DNA from: Pseudomonas uvaldensis
GTDB taxonomy: Bacteria > Pseudomonadota > Gammaproteobacteria > Pseudomonadales > Pseudomonadaceae
Assembly (NCBI RefSeq): GCF_021271205.1
Contig: NZ_JAIWKS010000006.1
Span: 310,001-374,000, forward strand
Length of the DNA: 64,000 nucleotides
Direction: 5' to 3'
Part shown: positions 54,154-62,240 of the stretch, in pieces
Layout of the letters: the number at the start of each line of letters is the position of its first letter
Position numbering within the stretch: position 1 is the stretch's first letter
Position numbers and translations under genes: made by a program
Notes under the pieces: model-generated
What the model saw: the letters and a program-made list of their open reading frames with translations, nothing else
Database searches by the model: none
What the model was told of the DNA's origin: nothing

Positions 54154-54510
54154 ATGATCAAAGTTACTCCCAATCCTCCAGAAACCGCCTCTACCTCAGC
54201 CGACGTCGGCTCCGATTCGAAGAAAATCGATGAAGTCACCGAACGCGTCCTGAACCATTACCTCGACCCAAAACCCCAACCCAAGAAAAAACCAATACCC
54301 GGCCAGCTGTTCACTGTCGTGGAGGGCCTGGACAGTGAAACGCTCTTGGCTAACCTCAGTGAGACGCTGGCCTCCGCCAACGCCCTGCTCAATGATCTGA
54401 CCTTTGACCTGGACGGATCACGTCGGCATATCGCCTCGGGTGTCCAGCAGATGATCGAACTCAGTGAGTTATTGGCGAGTCGGGCATTGGATATCGTTGA
54501 TCCGCGCTGA
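54154..54510 (+). CDS. DUF6124 (DUF3077-like) family small protein
   Basis: A 118-residue soluble protein, known to me only from Pseudomonas, usually in several copies per genome. N-terminus MIKVTPNPPETASTSADVGS and DSKKIDEVTERVLNHYLDPK match the family; a Pro/Lys-rich joint (PKPQPKKKPIPGQL) leads to a helical C-terminal half (TLLANLSETLASANALLNDL, then a helix around MIELSELLASRALDIV). No signal peptide or membrane segment. Function unknown. ATG at 54154 has GGAA eight bases upstream. The frame is open much further upstream (to 53494) through the leader and left repeat arm, but that part is not protein-like. Confidence 0.8.
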   Translation: MIKVTPNPPETASTSADVGSDSKKIDEVTERVLNHYLDPKPQPKKKPIPGQLFTVVEGLDSETLLANLSETLASANALLNDLTFDLDGSRRHIASGVQQMIELSELLASRALDIVDPR

Positions 54511-54549
54511 CGTCGAACCATTCGACATTGAAGCAACCTGACCCACCGC

Positions 54550-54647
54550 TATCGCGAGCAGGCTCGCTCCCACAGTTGGATCGCAGGGCAACCGGGAGAA
54601 ACAGGCCGGCTGTCAGATCGTCTCGCGAGCAAGCTTTGCTCCCACAG
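54550..54647 (-). repeat. Two inverted REP elements after the DUF6124 gene
   Basis: 54550-54575 (ATCGCGAGCAGGCTCGCTCC then CACAG) and 54621-54647 (TCTCGCGAGCAAGCTTTGCT then CCCACAG), both opposite in orientation to the left-hand REPs. Confidence 0.85.
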
Positions 54648-54674
54648 GTGGTGGCTATCGGTACAGGCCGCTTC

Positions 54675-54758
54675 GCTCTTGCTCTTGCTCTTGCTCTTGC
54701 TCTTGCTCTTGCTCTTGCTCTTGCTCTTGCTCTTGCTCTTGCTCTTGCTCTTGCTCTT
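54675..54758 (+). repeat. Hexanucleotide array (GCTCTT)14
   Basis: Fourteen perfect tandem copies of GCTCTT, 84 bases, followed by degenerate units (GCTTTGGCTTTTGATC). The equivalent place in the left arm has only a few CAAAG/CAAAGC-type units (53706-53725), so the array is an expansion specific to the right arm. It reads Ala-Leu on the plus strand and Lys-Ser on the minus strand, but no supported gene covers it. Confidence 0.95.
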
Positions 54759-54764
54759 GCTTTG

Positions 54765-55038
54765 GCTTTTGATCTTGGACGCCCCGTTAACCACAAGGGC
54801 CGAACGCAGGCGTTGCGTAGTGGGCAACCCGGCATGGATGCCGGGTTAGCCGCGCTGGGCCATGGATGGCCCTTCGCGGCGGGCCCACGGAGCAATGCCG
54901 GAGTGAGGGAACACCTCGCCTTGGCGAGTGCCCAGTGGTGGGGCAGAGCGCTTTTGGTTACTTTTGGCGCTTTTCCAAAAGTGACCCGCCGTAAGGGCGG
55001 AACCCTAAGCAGCCGTTACCGCAGCAATGGATATGTAC
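54765..55038 (-). repeat. Right arm of long imperfect inverted repeat
   Basis: Reverse-complement counterpart of 53434-53727. Landmarks in plus-strand order: GCTTTTGATC, TTAACCACAAGGGCCGAACG, CCCGGCATGGATGCCGGG, GCGCTGGGCCATGGATGGCC, GGTGCCC-like TGCCCAGTGGTGGGG, CCAAAAGTGACCCGCCGTAA, GGGCGGAACC, GCCGTTACCGCAGCAATGGA, TATGTAC. Differences from the left arm are scattered base changes and small indels. Confidence 0.85.
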
Positions 55039-55072
55039 CCGGTCAAAAAATCCACACAGACCGACACAAAGC

Positions 55073-55098
55073 CATCGCGAACAGGCTCGCTCCCACAA
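55073..55098 (-). repeat. REP element, outer right
   Basis: CATCGCGAACAGGCTCGCTC followed by CCACA; inverted partner of the outer left REP at 53396-53421. Confidence 0.85.
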
Positions 55099-55211
55099 TT
55101 GGATCGACGTACAACCGACAGAGATGGGCAGCTATAAGAAGGCAAATCCCCCCAAACCGCCACAAACTCCCTGTAAACTCCGGCCTTTGCCCCCACACAC
55201 AGGAAGTTGGC

Positions 55212-55820
55212 ATGCCGGCCTCGATCCTCTACATCCACGGCTTCAACAGCGCCCCCGCCTCGACCAAGGCCCGCCAGCTCATCGACGTGATGACCCGCCT
55301 GGGCCTGGCCGACCGACTGCAAGTGCCGGCACTGCATCACCACCCCCGCGAAGCCATGGCCCAACTGGAACAGGCGATTGCACAACTGGGCCGTCCACTG
55401 CTGGTCGGCAGCTCGCTCGGCGGCTACTATGCGACTCACTTGGCCGAGCGCCACGGCCTCAAAGCCCTGTTGATCAACCCAGCCGTCAGCCCTCATCGGA
55501 TGTTCGATGGCTACCTGGGCCCGCAGAAGAATTTGTATACCGACGAAACCTGGGAGTTGACCCATGACCACGTCACGGCCCTGGCCGAGCTGGAAGTGCC
55601 GGCGCCCCGGGATCCGCAGCAGTTTCAGGTATGGTTGCAAACCGGTGACGAAACGCTGGATTATCGCCACGCCCAGCAGTACTACCGCGCCTGTGCCCTG
55701 CGCATCCAGGCCGGTGGCGATCACAGTTTCCAGGGATTTGCCCAACGATTGCCGGCGTTGTTGAGTTTTGCCGGTATTGGCGCCGATCTGTACCAGGCGA
55801 TCGACTTCACATCGCTGTGA
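55212..55820 (+). CDS. yqiA: YqiA-type esterase (alpha/beta hydrolase)
   Basis: A 202-residue small alpha/beta hydrolase of the YqiA/UPF0227 family. E. coli YqiA hydrolyses short acyl esters such as palmitoyl-CoA or nitrophenyl esters weakly; the physiological substrate is unknown. N-terminal ILYIHGFNSAPASTKARQLI, nucleophile elbow LLVGSSLGGYYATHLAERHG (Ser in GSSLGG), and a C-terminal His in AGGDHSFQGF. Start fixed by the family N-terminus MPASILYIHGFNS after AGGAAG. It precedes parE by 41 bases and is probably co-transcribed with it. Confidence 0.93.
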   Translation: MPASILYIHGFNSAPASTKARQLIDVMTRLGLADRLQVPALHHHPREAMAQLEQAIAQLGRPLLVGSSLGGYYATHLAERHGLKALLINPAVSPHRMFDGYLGPQKNLYTDETWELTHDHVTALAELEVPAPRDPQQFQVWLQTGDETLDYRHAQQYYRACALRIQAGGDHSFQGFAQRLPALLSFAGIGADLYQAIDFTSL

Positions 55821-55861
55821 GCCATCGCCCCTTTTTATTTGAACACTGACGACGAGACCCC

Positions 55862-57766
55862 ATGGCCACTCCCAGCGCTAGCTCCTATAACGCAGACGCC
55901 ATCGAAGTCCTCTCGGGCCTCGACCCGGTGCGCAAGCGCCCCGGCATGTACACCGACACCAGTCGGCCGAACCACCTCGCCCAGGAAGTCATCGACAACA
56001 GCGTCGACGAAGCCTTGGCCGGGCACGCCAAATCGGTGCAGGTCATCCTGCACGCCGATCATTCGCTGGAAGTCAGCGACGACGGTCGTGGCATGCCGGT
56101 GGATATCCACCCCGAAGAAGGCGTGTCGGGCGTCGAGCTGATCCTCACCAAGCTCCACGCCGGCGGCAAGTTTTCCAACAAGAATTACCAGTTCTCCGGC
56201 GGTCTGCACGGGGTGGGTATTTCCGTGGTCAACGCCCTCTCGACCCAGGTCCGGGTGCGGGTCAAGCGCGATGGCAACGAGTACCAGATGACGTTTGCCG
56301 ATGGCTACAAGGCCACCGAGCTGGAAGTGGTCGGCACCGTCGGCAAGCGCAACACCGGGACCAGCGTGTATTTCGCGCCGGATCCCAAGTATTTCGATTC
56401 GCCCAAGTTTTCCGTCACTCGCCTCAAGCACGTCCTCAAGGCCAAGGCTGTGTTGTGTCCGGGATTGCTGGTCAGCTTCGAGGACAAGGCCACGGGCGAA
56501 AAGGTCGAGTGGCATTACGAGGACGGCCTGCGCTCCTATCTGGTGGACGCGGTCAGCGGCTTCGAGCGCCTGCCCAACGAGCCGTTCTGCGGTAGCCTGG
56601 CCGGCAACAAGGAAGCCGTGGATTGGGCGCTGCTGTGGTTGCCCGAAGGCGGCGAAAGCGTCCAGGAAAGCTACGTCAACCTGATCCCGACGGCCCAGGG
56701 CGGCACTCACGTCAACGGGTTGCGCCAGGGGTTGCTGGATGCCATGCGCGAATTCTGCGAGTTCCGCAACCTGCTGCCCCGTGGCGTGAAGCTGGCGCCG
56801 GAAGACGTCTGGGAACGCATCGCCTTCGTGCTGTCGATGAAGATGCAGGAGCCGCAGTTCTCCGGCCAGACCAAGGAACGTCTGTCGTCCCGTGAGGCGG
56901 CGGCGTTCGTGTCCGGCGTGGTCAAGGACGCCTTCAGCCTGTGGCTCAATGCCAACCCGGAAACCGGCCTGGCCCTGGCGGAGCTGGCGATCAGCAACGC
57001 CGGTCGTCGGCTCAAGGCCAGCAAGAAGGTCGAGCGCAAACGCATCACCCAGGGGCCGGCATTGCCGGGCAAGCTCGCCGATTGCGCCGGGCAGGATCCG
57101 ATGCGTTCCGAGCTGTTCCTGGTGGAAGGTGATTCCGCCGGTGGCTCGGCCAAGCAGGCACGGGACAAGGAATTCCAGGCAATCCTGCCGCTGCGGGGCA
57201 AGATCCTCAATACCTGGGAAGTGGACGGCAGCGAAGTGCTGGCGAGCCAGGAAGTGCACAACATTGCCGTCGCCATTGGCGTCGATCCCGGCGCGGAGGA
57301 CATGAGCCAGCTGCGTTACGGCAAGATCTGCATCCTCGCCGACGCCGACTCCGACGGCCTGCACATCGCAACCTTGCTGTGCGCCTTGTTCGTCCAGCAT
57401 TTCCGCCCATTGGTGGATGCCGGTCACGTCTACGTCGCGATGCCACCGCTGTACCGTATCGACCTGGGCAAGGATATCTACTACGCCCTGGACGAAGCCG
57501 AGCGTGACGGGATTCTCGACCGCCTGGTGGCCGAGAAGAAACGTGGCAAGCCGCAGGTCACCCGATTCAAAGGCCTGGGCGAGATGAACCCGCCGCAACT
57601 GCGGGAAACCACCATGGACCCGAACACCCGCCGGCTGGTGCAGCTGACCCTGGATGATTTCGCTGCCACCACGGAGATCATGGACATGCTGCTGGCGAAA
57701 AAACGCGCCGGTGACCGCAAGTCCTGGTTGGAGTCCAAGGGTGATCTGGCCGAGGTGCTGGCCTGA
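55862..57766 (+). CDS. parE: DNA topoisomerase IV subunit B
   Basis: A 634-residue ATPase subunit of topoisomerase IV, which decatenates daughter chromosomes. GHKL ATPase part: VRKRPGMYTDTSRPNHLAQE, DNSVDEALAG, DDGRGMPVDIHPEEG and GLHGVGISVVNALS. Toprim part: LVEGDSAGGSAKQARDKEFQ and ILADADSDGLHIATLL. Length is typical (630). Coupled by TGATG to the following gene; parC lies one gene further on, as in PAO1 (PA4967 to PA4964). Confidence 0.98.
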   Translation: MATPSASSYNADAIEVLSGLDPVRKRPGMYTDTSRPNHLAQEVIDNSVDEALAGHAKSVQVILHADHSLEVSDDGRGMPVDIHPEEGVSGVELILTKLHAGGKFSNKNYQFSGGLHGVGISVVNALSTQVRVRVKRDGNEYQMTFADGYKATELEVVGTVGKRNTGTSVYFAPDPKYFDSPKFSVTRLKHVLKAKAVLCPGLLVSFEDKATGEKVEWHYEDGLRSYLVDAVSGFERLPNEPFCGSLAGNKEAVDWALLWLPEGGESVQESYVNLIPTAQGGTHVNGLRQGLLDAMREFCEFRNLLPRGVKLAPEDVWERIAFVLSMKMQEPQFSGQTKERLSSREAAAFVSGVVKDAFSLWLNANPETGLALAELAISNAGRRLKASKKVERKRITQGPALPGKLADCAGQDPMRSELFLVEGDSAGGSAKQARDKEFQAILPLRGKILNTWEVDGSEVLASQEVHNIAVAIGVDPGAEDMSQLRYGKICILADADSDGLHIATLLCALFVQHFRPLVDAGHVYVAMPPLYRIDLGKDIYYALDEAERDGILDRLVAEKKRGKPQVTRFKGLGEMNPPQLRETTMDPNTRRLVQLTLDDFAATTEIMDMLLAKKRAGDRKSWLESKGDLAEVLA

Positions 57767-58752
57767 TGCGCAAGGGGTTCGCCCTGGCGTTGTGGCTGTG
57801 GGCGGGGTGGGTTGTCGCCGCGCCAGCGCCTGAGCTGAAGTTGTTGTCCGAGCATGCCGTCGAAGGCATGCTCGGCGGCAATTTGTCTGGATTGACCTTG
57901 TGTGGCGACGAGATGTGGACCGTGTCGGATCGCGACGATGACCGCATTTATCGGCTGGACATATCTGATGCAAAGGTCTGGCAGGCCCAGGCGCTGATTC
58001 TCGACGTGCCGCCAGTGCCGGACAGCAGCCTGCCCTGGGGGTTGCGTTCGCGGACTTGGGCGGCGTCGTTCCTGCGCGGTGGCGAGCTGGACTTCGAGGG
58101 CATCAGTTGCGACAGCGCCGGCAATCGCTATGTGGTCAGCGAGTCTCATGCCGCGGTGCTGCAAGTGCCACCGTCGGGCGACGTCTCCTGGTTGAAGATC
58201 GCACCGGCAATGATCCGAGAGGCACGGGCCAGTGGCATGCTGTTGCATTTCAATGCACTGTTCGAAGGCCTGGCGGTCAATCCCGCCGGCGACCGGCTAT
58301 GGCTGGCCGCAGAGCGCGAGCGCCGCGGCCTTTTACAGATCAAGCGTCAGCAAACGGTGTGGGACTGTGATGGCAATTGCGTGTTGCTGAGTGAGGCGGG
58401 GCAGGAAATGCAGCCAACACAATTCCCTGACGCCAAACCGGTTTCGCGGGATTTTGCCGATCTGTCACTGTTTGAGGGCAAGCTCTTTACCTTGGAGCGC
58501 AACGCGTATCAGATCTGCCGGCGTAACCCGCAGACCGCCAATGTGGAGCGCTGCTGGTCGTTCGCCGCCGAGGCGTTGCAGGACCATCGTCGTTACGCTC
58601 AAGCCTACGGTCTGGCCGAAGCGCTGGTGGTGGACGCCGAAGGCGCCTGGATCGGCCTGGATAATAACGACGGGGCACGGGCCGACGGCGAAGAACGACC
58701 GATCGTCTGGCGTTTTGCCGCACCCGAGGGTGGCTGGAGTGCCTCGCCATGA
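57766..58752 (+). CDS. Esterase-like phytase family exported protein
   Basis: A 328-residue protein with a signal peptide (MRKGFALALWLWAGWVVAAP), then a beta-propeller-like domain of the esterase-like activity of phytase family. Typical parts: LSGLTLCGDEMWTVSDRDDD, LDFEGISCDSAGNRYVVSES, FEGLAVNPAGDRLWLAAERE and VVDAEGAWIGLDNNDGARAD. Predicted periplasmic; substrate unknown. It sits between parE and parC with start overlapping the parE stop, an arrangement shared with PAO1 (PA4966). Confidence 0.85.
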   Translation: MRKGFALALWLWAGWVVAAPAPELKLLSEHAVEGMLGGNLSGLTLCGDEMWTVSDRDDDRIYRLDISDAKVWQAQALILDVPPVPDSSLPWGLRSRTWAASFLRGGELDFEGISCDSAGNRYVVSESHAAVLQVPPSGDVSWLKIAPAMIREARASGMLLHFNALFEGLAVNPAGDRLWLAAERERRGLLQIKRQQTVWDCDGNCVLLSEAGQEMQPTQFPDAKPVSRDFADLSLFEGKLFTLERNAYQICRRNPQTANVERCWSFAAEALQDHRRYAQAYGLAEALVVDAEGAWIGLDNNDGARADGEERPIVWRFAAPEGGWSASP

Positions 58753-58834
58753 ACCGGCACATCCCCTACACATTTGAATTTACCCTGCGCGGCGGCATTC
58801 CCGCCGCGCCAGACAATGAACTGATGAGGCCCGC

Positions 58835-61105
58835 ATGAGCGACATTCTTGCAGACAGCTTGGACGGCGTAGAGCGCCGATCGCTGGCTGACTTCACCGAA
58901 AATGCCTACCTCAATTACTCCATGTACGTGATCATGGACCGCGCCCTGCCGCACATCGGCGACGGCTTGAAGCCGGTTCAGCGGCGGATCGTCTATGCCA
59001 TGAGCGAGTTGGGGCTAGACGCCGACGCCAAGCACAAGAAGTCGGCGCGGACTGTCGGCGACGTGCTCGGCAAGTTTCACCCCCATGGCGACTCGGCGTG
59101 CTACGAGGCCATGGTGCTGATGGCCCAGCCGTTCAGCTACCGCTACACACTGGTGGACGGCCAGGGTAACTGGGGTGCGCCGGACGATCCGAAGTCCTTC
59201 GCCGCGATGCGTTACACCGAGGCGCGGCTGTCGCGTTATTCCGAAGTGCTGCTCAGCGAACTGGGGCAGGGCACGGCGGACTGGGGGCCGAACTTCGACG
59301 GTACCCTCGATGAACCCCTGGTGTTACCGGCGCGTTTGCCGAATATCCTGCTCAATGGCACCACGGGCATTGCCGTGGGCATGGCCACTGACGTGCCGCC
59401 CCACAACCTGCGGGAAGTCGCCACCGCCTGCGTGCGCCTGCTGGACGAGCCGAAAGCCACGGTGGAGCAGCTGTGCGAGCATATCCAAGGGCCGGACTAC
59501 CCGACCGAGGCGGAAATCATCACGCCTCGGGCGGATTTGTTGAAAATCTATGAAACCGGTCGTGGTTCGGTGCGTATGCGCGCCGTGTACCACATCGAGG
59601 ACGGCGACATCATCGTCACCGCGCTGCCGCATCAGGTGTCCGGGGCCAAGGTTCTGGAACAAATTGCCGCGATGATGCAGGCAAAACCATCCAAAGCGCC
59701 GCAAGTGGCCGACTTGCGCGACGAGTCCGACCATGAAAATCCGTGCCGCATCGTGATCATTCCGGTCAACAGCCGGGTCGATCATGAGGCGTTGATGCAA
59801 CATCTCTTCGCCAGTACCGATCTGGAGTCCAGCTACCGGGTCAACATCAACATCATTGGCCTGGACGGCAAGCCGCAACTGAAGAATCTGCGGGCGCTGC
59901 TGGTGGAGTGGCTGGAGTTTCGCGTTAAAACAGTGCGCCGCCGCCTGCAATTCCGCCTGGACAAGGTCGAGCGCCGCCTGCATCTGTTGGACGGCTTGCT
60001 GATCGCCTATCTCAACCTGGACGAAGTGATCCACATCATTCGTACCGAGGATCAGCCCAAGGCCAGGCTCATCGAGCGTTTTGCCCTGAGCGAAGTCCAG
60101 GCCGACTACATCCTGGACACCCGCTTGCGGCAATTGGCACGGCTGGAAGAGATGAAGTTGCGCGCCGAGCAGGATGAGTTGCTCAAGGAGCAGGCCAAGC
60201 TGCTCGCCCTGCTGGGCAGCGAAGCCAAGCTCAAGAAGCTGGTGCGCAGCGAGTTGCTCAAGGATGCCGAAACCTACGGTGACGACCGTCGCTCGCCTAT
60301 CGTCGAGCGCGCCGAAGCCAAGGCGTTGAGCGAACATGACCTGTTGCCAAATGAGAAAGTGACCGTCGTACTGTCGGAGAAAGGCTGGGTGCGCTCCGCC
60401 AAGGGTCACGATATTGACGCTGCGGGGCTTTCCTATAAGGCCGGGGATGGTTTCAAGGCCCTGGCGCCTGGGCGCTCGAACCAGTTTGCGGTGTTCATCG
60501 ACTCGACGGGGCGCAGCTATTCGGTCGCCGCCCATACCCTGCCGTCGGCTCGGGGCCAGGGCGAACCGCTGACCGGTCGATTAACTCCGCCAGCGGGTGC
60601 AACTTTTGAATGCGTGCTGATGCCTGATGATAACGGGTTGTACGTTATCGCGTCGGACGCCGGCTACGGTTTCGTGGTCAAGGGCGAGGATCTGCAAGCC
60701 AAGAACAAGGCGGGCAAGGCCCTGTTGAGCCTGCCGAACAACGCCAGGGTCATTGCACCGCGATCGGTCGCCGACCGGGATAACGACTGGCTGGCTTCGG
60801 TGACGACCGAAGGCCGTTTGCTGGTCTTCAAGATCAGCGACCTGCCACAGCTGGGGAAAGGTAAAGGCAACAAAATAATCGGCATTTCCGGCGAACGGGT
60901 TGCGAGCCGTGAGGAATTTGTCACGGATATTGCAGTATTACCGGAGGGTGCCACGCTTGTGCTGCAGGCTGGAAAGCGTACGCTTTCATTGAAAGCGGAC
61001 GATCTTGAGCATTACAAGGGTGAACGCGGTCGCCGGGGCAACAAGCTTCCGAGGGGTTTCCAGCGAGTGGATGCGCTGCTCGTCGAAAACCTGAATCAGG
61101 CGTAA
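58835..61105 (+). CDS. parC: DNA topoisomerase IV subunit A
   Basis: A 756-residue breakage-reunion subunit of topoisomerase IV. It has AYLNYSMYVIMDRALPHIGD near the N-terminus, and the quinolone-resistance region GKFHPHGDSACYEAM with Ser87 and Glu91, both wild-type residues by P. aeruginosa numbering. Tyr127 in FAAMRYTEARLS is the catalytic tyrosine. The C-terminal beta-pinwheel region begins near residue 500 (KVTVVLSEKGWVRSAKGHDI). Preceded by 82 bases that include its ribosome site (ATGAGG). Confidence 0.98.
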   Translation: MSDILADSLDGVERRSLADFTENAYLNYSMYVIMDRALPHIGDGLKPVQRRIVYAMSELGLDADAKHKKSARTVGDVLGKFHPHGDSACYEAMVLMAQPFSYRYTLVDGQGNWGAPDDPKSFAAMRYTEARLSRYSEVLLSELGQGTADWGPNFDGTLDEPLVLPARLPNILLNGTTGIAVGMATDVPPHNLREVATACVRLLDEPKATVEQLCEHIQGPDYPTEAEIITPRADLLKIYETGRGSVRMRAVYHIEDGDIIVTALPHQVSGAKVLEQIAAMMQAKPSKAPQVADLRDESDHENPCRIVIIPVNSRVDHEALMQHLFASTDLESSYRVNINIIGLDGKPQLKNLRALLVEWLEFRVKTVRRRLQFRLDKVERRLHLLDGLLIAYLNLDEVIHIIRTEDQPKARLIERFALSEVQADYILDTRLRQLARLEEMKLRAEQDELLKEQAKLLALLGSEAKLKKLVRSELLKDAETYGDDRRSPIVERAEAKALSEHDLLPNEKVTVVLSEKGWVRSAKGHDIDAAGLSYKAGDGFKALAPGRSNQFAVFIDSTGRSYSVAAHTLPSARGQGEPLTGRLTPPAGATFECVLMPDDNGLYVIASDAGYGFVVKGEDLQAKNKAGKALLSLPNNARVIAPRSVADRDNDWLASVTTEGRLLVFKISDLPQLGKGKGNKIIGISGERVASREEFVTDIAVLPEGATLVLQAGKRTLSLKADDLEHYKGERGRRGNKLPRGFQRVDALLVENLNQA

Positions 61106-61278
61106 CAGAGGCCTCGGTCTGCGATTAAAAGCCGCAGATCGGTGCTTTCGCGCTGGAGTCGGAACGCATATTCACGGATGATAGGCCCTTTCAAGCGCCG
61201 GCGTGGCCGAGCGTTCTTCATAATGACCGAGTATTTTTTCACTGTGGTAAGCCTTGTGGCCGCCACCTGGACGGAACG

Positions 61279-61989
61279 ATGACTGCTCTGCGCCTCCCTA
61301 TTCTCTGGCTCGCCGGTCTGCTTGGCCTGGCGGGCTGCAGCGTCAATCAACCGGTGTCGCTGTATCAACTCGACAGTGGGACCCCGGCCCAGCCTGCGCA
61401 AAGCACAGGTATGGCTGTGTTGCTGGGTCCTGTGTTGATCGCTGATTACCTGCAACGCGAAACCTTGCTGCAACGCCAACCCGATGGCAGCCTGCAGGCC
61501 GCCACCGACGGTCGCTGGGCCGGAAGTCTTTCCTCGGACATCGACCAGTTGCTGCTGCGTCAGGTAGCCGGGCATCTGGACAGTCAGCGCGTCGTTCTGG
61601 CACCAGCTACCCAGGGCTTCACCCCGGATGTCCAGGTGCTGCTGTCAATTACCCGCCTGGACTCAGGCAAGTCGCAACCGGCAGTGCTCGACGCTCAATG
61701 GCGGTTGATCGACCGTCGCGGCAAGGTCCGCGAGAACCGTATCGTTCATTTGCAGGAGCAGCATGCCGGTACGACCGCTGCCCAGGTCCAGGCTCAAGGC
61801 GTTCTGGTACAACGCCTGGCCGAGCAGCTATCGACGGCGCTCAAGCCTTTGGCCAACCAGCCTCCGATCGTCGAAGCGCCAACGCGCAAGCCAGCTCCGA
61901 CCCAGGCCAAGCCTGTCGAGCCGGAGAAGTCCCCGAAGATTCCGATGGCCTTGCCGATTCGTACGGATATGGAAGTGTTCAGGTTCTGA
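61279..61989 (+). CDS. pqiC: PqiC family lipoprotein
   Basis: A 236-residue lipoprotein: signal peptide ending LLGLAGC (lipobox LAGC at about residue 20) and an ABC_trans_aux (PqiC) domain, with VLLGPVLIADYLQRETLLQR and LSITRLDSGKSQPAVLDAQW. PqiC links the PqiAB lipid-transport bridge to the outer membrane in E. coli. Here pqiA and pqiB are not adjacent, so the partner is unknown. The C-terminal 45 residues are a Pro/Lys-rich tail. Residue +2 is Ser, favouring the outer membrane. Strong terminator at 62009-62036. Confidence 0.82.
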   Translation: MTALRLPILWLAGLLGLAGCSVNQPVSLYQLDSGTPAQPAQSTGMAVLLGPVLIADYLQRETLLQRQPDGSLQAATDGRWAGSLSSDIDQLLLRQVAGHLDSQRVVLAPATQGFTPDVQVLLSITRLDSGKSQPAVLDAQWRLIDRRGKVRENRIVHLQEQHAGTTAAQVQAQGVLVQRLAEQLSTALKPLANQPPIVEAPTRKPAPTQAKPVEPEKSPKIPMALPIRTDMEVFRF

Positions 61990-62008
61990 GGATTGGACTG
62001 GATACATG

Positions 62009-62036
62009 ACAAAGCCCGCGTTGAAGCGGGCTTTGT
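62009..62036 (+). terminator. Terminator of pqiC
   Basis: An 11-bp perfect stem, ACAAAGCCCGC (62009-62019) with GCGGGCTTTGT (62026-62036), six-base loop, then TGTTT. Confidence 0.9.
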
Positions 62037-62074
62037 TGTTTCTGGGTGGTGGATTTCTGATGTCTGTGCCGGCT

Positions 62075-62169
62075 CTTCGCGAGCAAGCCCGCTCCCACAG
62101 AGATCTCCAGTGGACGCGGATTCTGTAACCCCCTTGGATCCCTTGTGGGAGCGAGCCTGCTCGCGATTG
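62075..62169. repeat. REP pair between two terminators
   Basis: Inverted REP copies at 62075-62100 (TTCGCGAGCAAGCCCGCTCC) and 62143-62169 (TTGTGGGAGCGAGCCTGCTC), placed exactly between the terminators of two convergent genes. Confidence 0.85.
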
Positions 62170-62190
62170 GGAGGCCGCAGACAACAAAAA

Positions 62191-62220
62191 AGCCCGCAGG
62201 CAATCACTCATCTGCGGGCT
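62191..62220 (-). terminator. Terminator of the Smp-like gene
   Basis: AGCCCGCAG (62191-62199) pairs with CTGCGGGCT (62212-62220); six A residues just before it give the U-tract on the minus strand. Confidence 0.9.
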
Positions 62221-62240
62221 TCGTCGTACCAGCTACTGGA

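Noticed and set aside
54675..54758. CRISPR-like array
   Set aside because: Repeats are six bases with no spacers and no cas genes, so this is a microsatellite.
54549..54827. Minus-strand frame encoding a Lys-Ser repeat
   Set aside because: Produced only by the hexamer array and repeat arm; no start context or homology seen.
54528..55211. N-terminal extension of YqiA containing an Ala-Leu repeat (translated GCTCTT array)
   Set aside because: The YqiA family starts at MPASILYIHGF with its own ribosome site; upstream codons translate REP and inverted-repeat sequence.
53374..55211. Insertion sequence or prophage remnant with transposase
   Set aside because: No transposase or integrase frame can be recognised, and no target duplication is evident.
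55835..57973. A 712-codon minus-strand frame opposite parE
   Set aside because: Shadow of parE coding bias; Arg/Gln/His-rich, no domain, no ribosome site.
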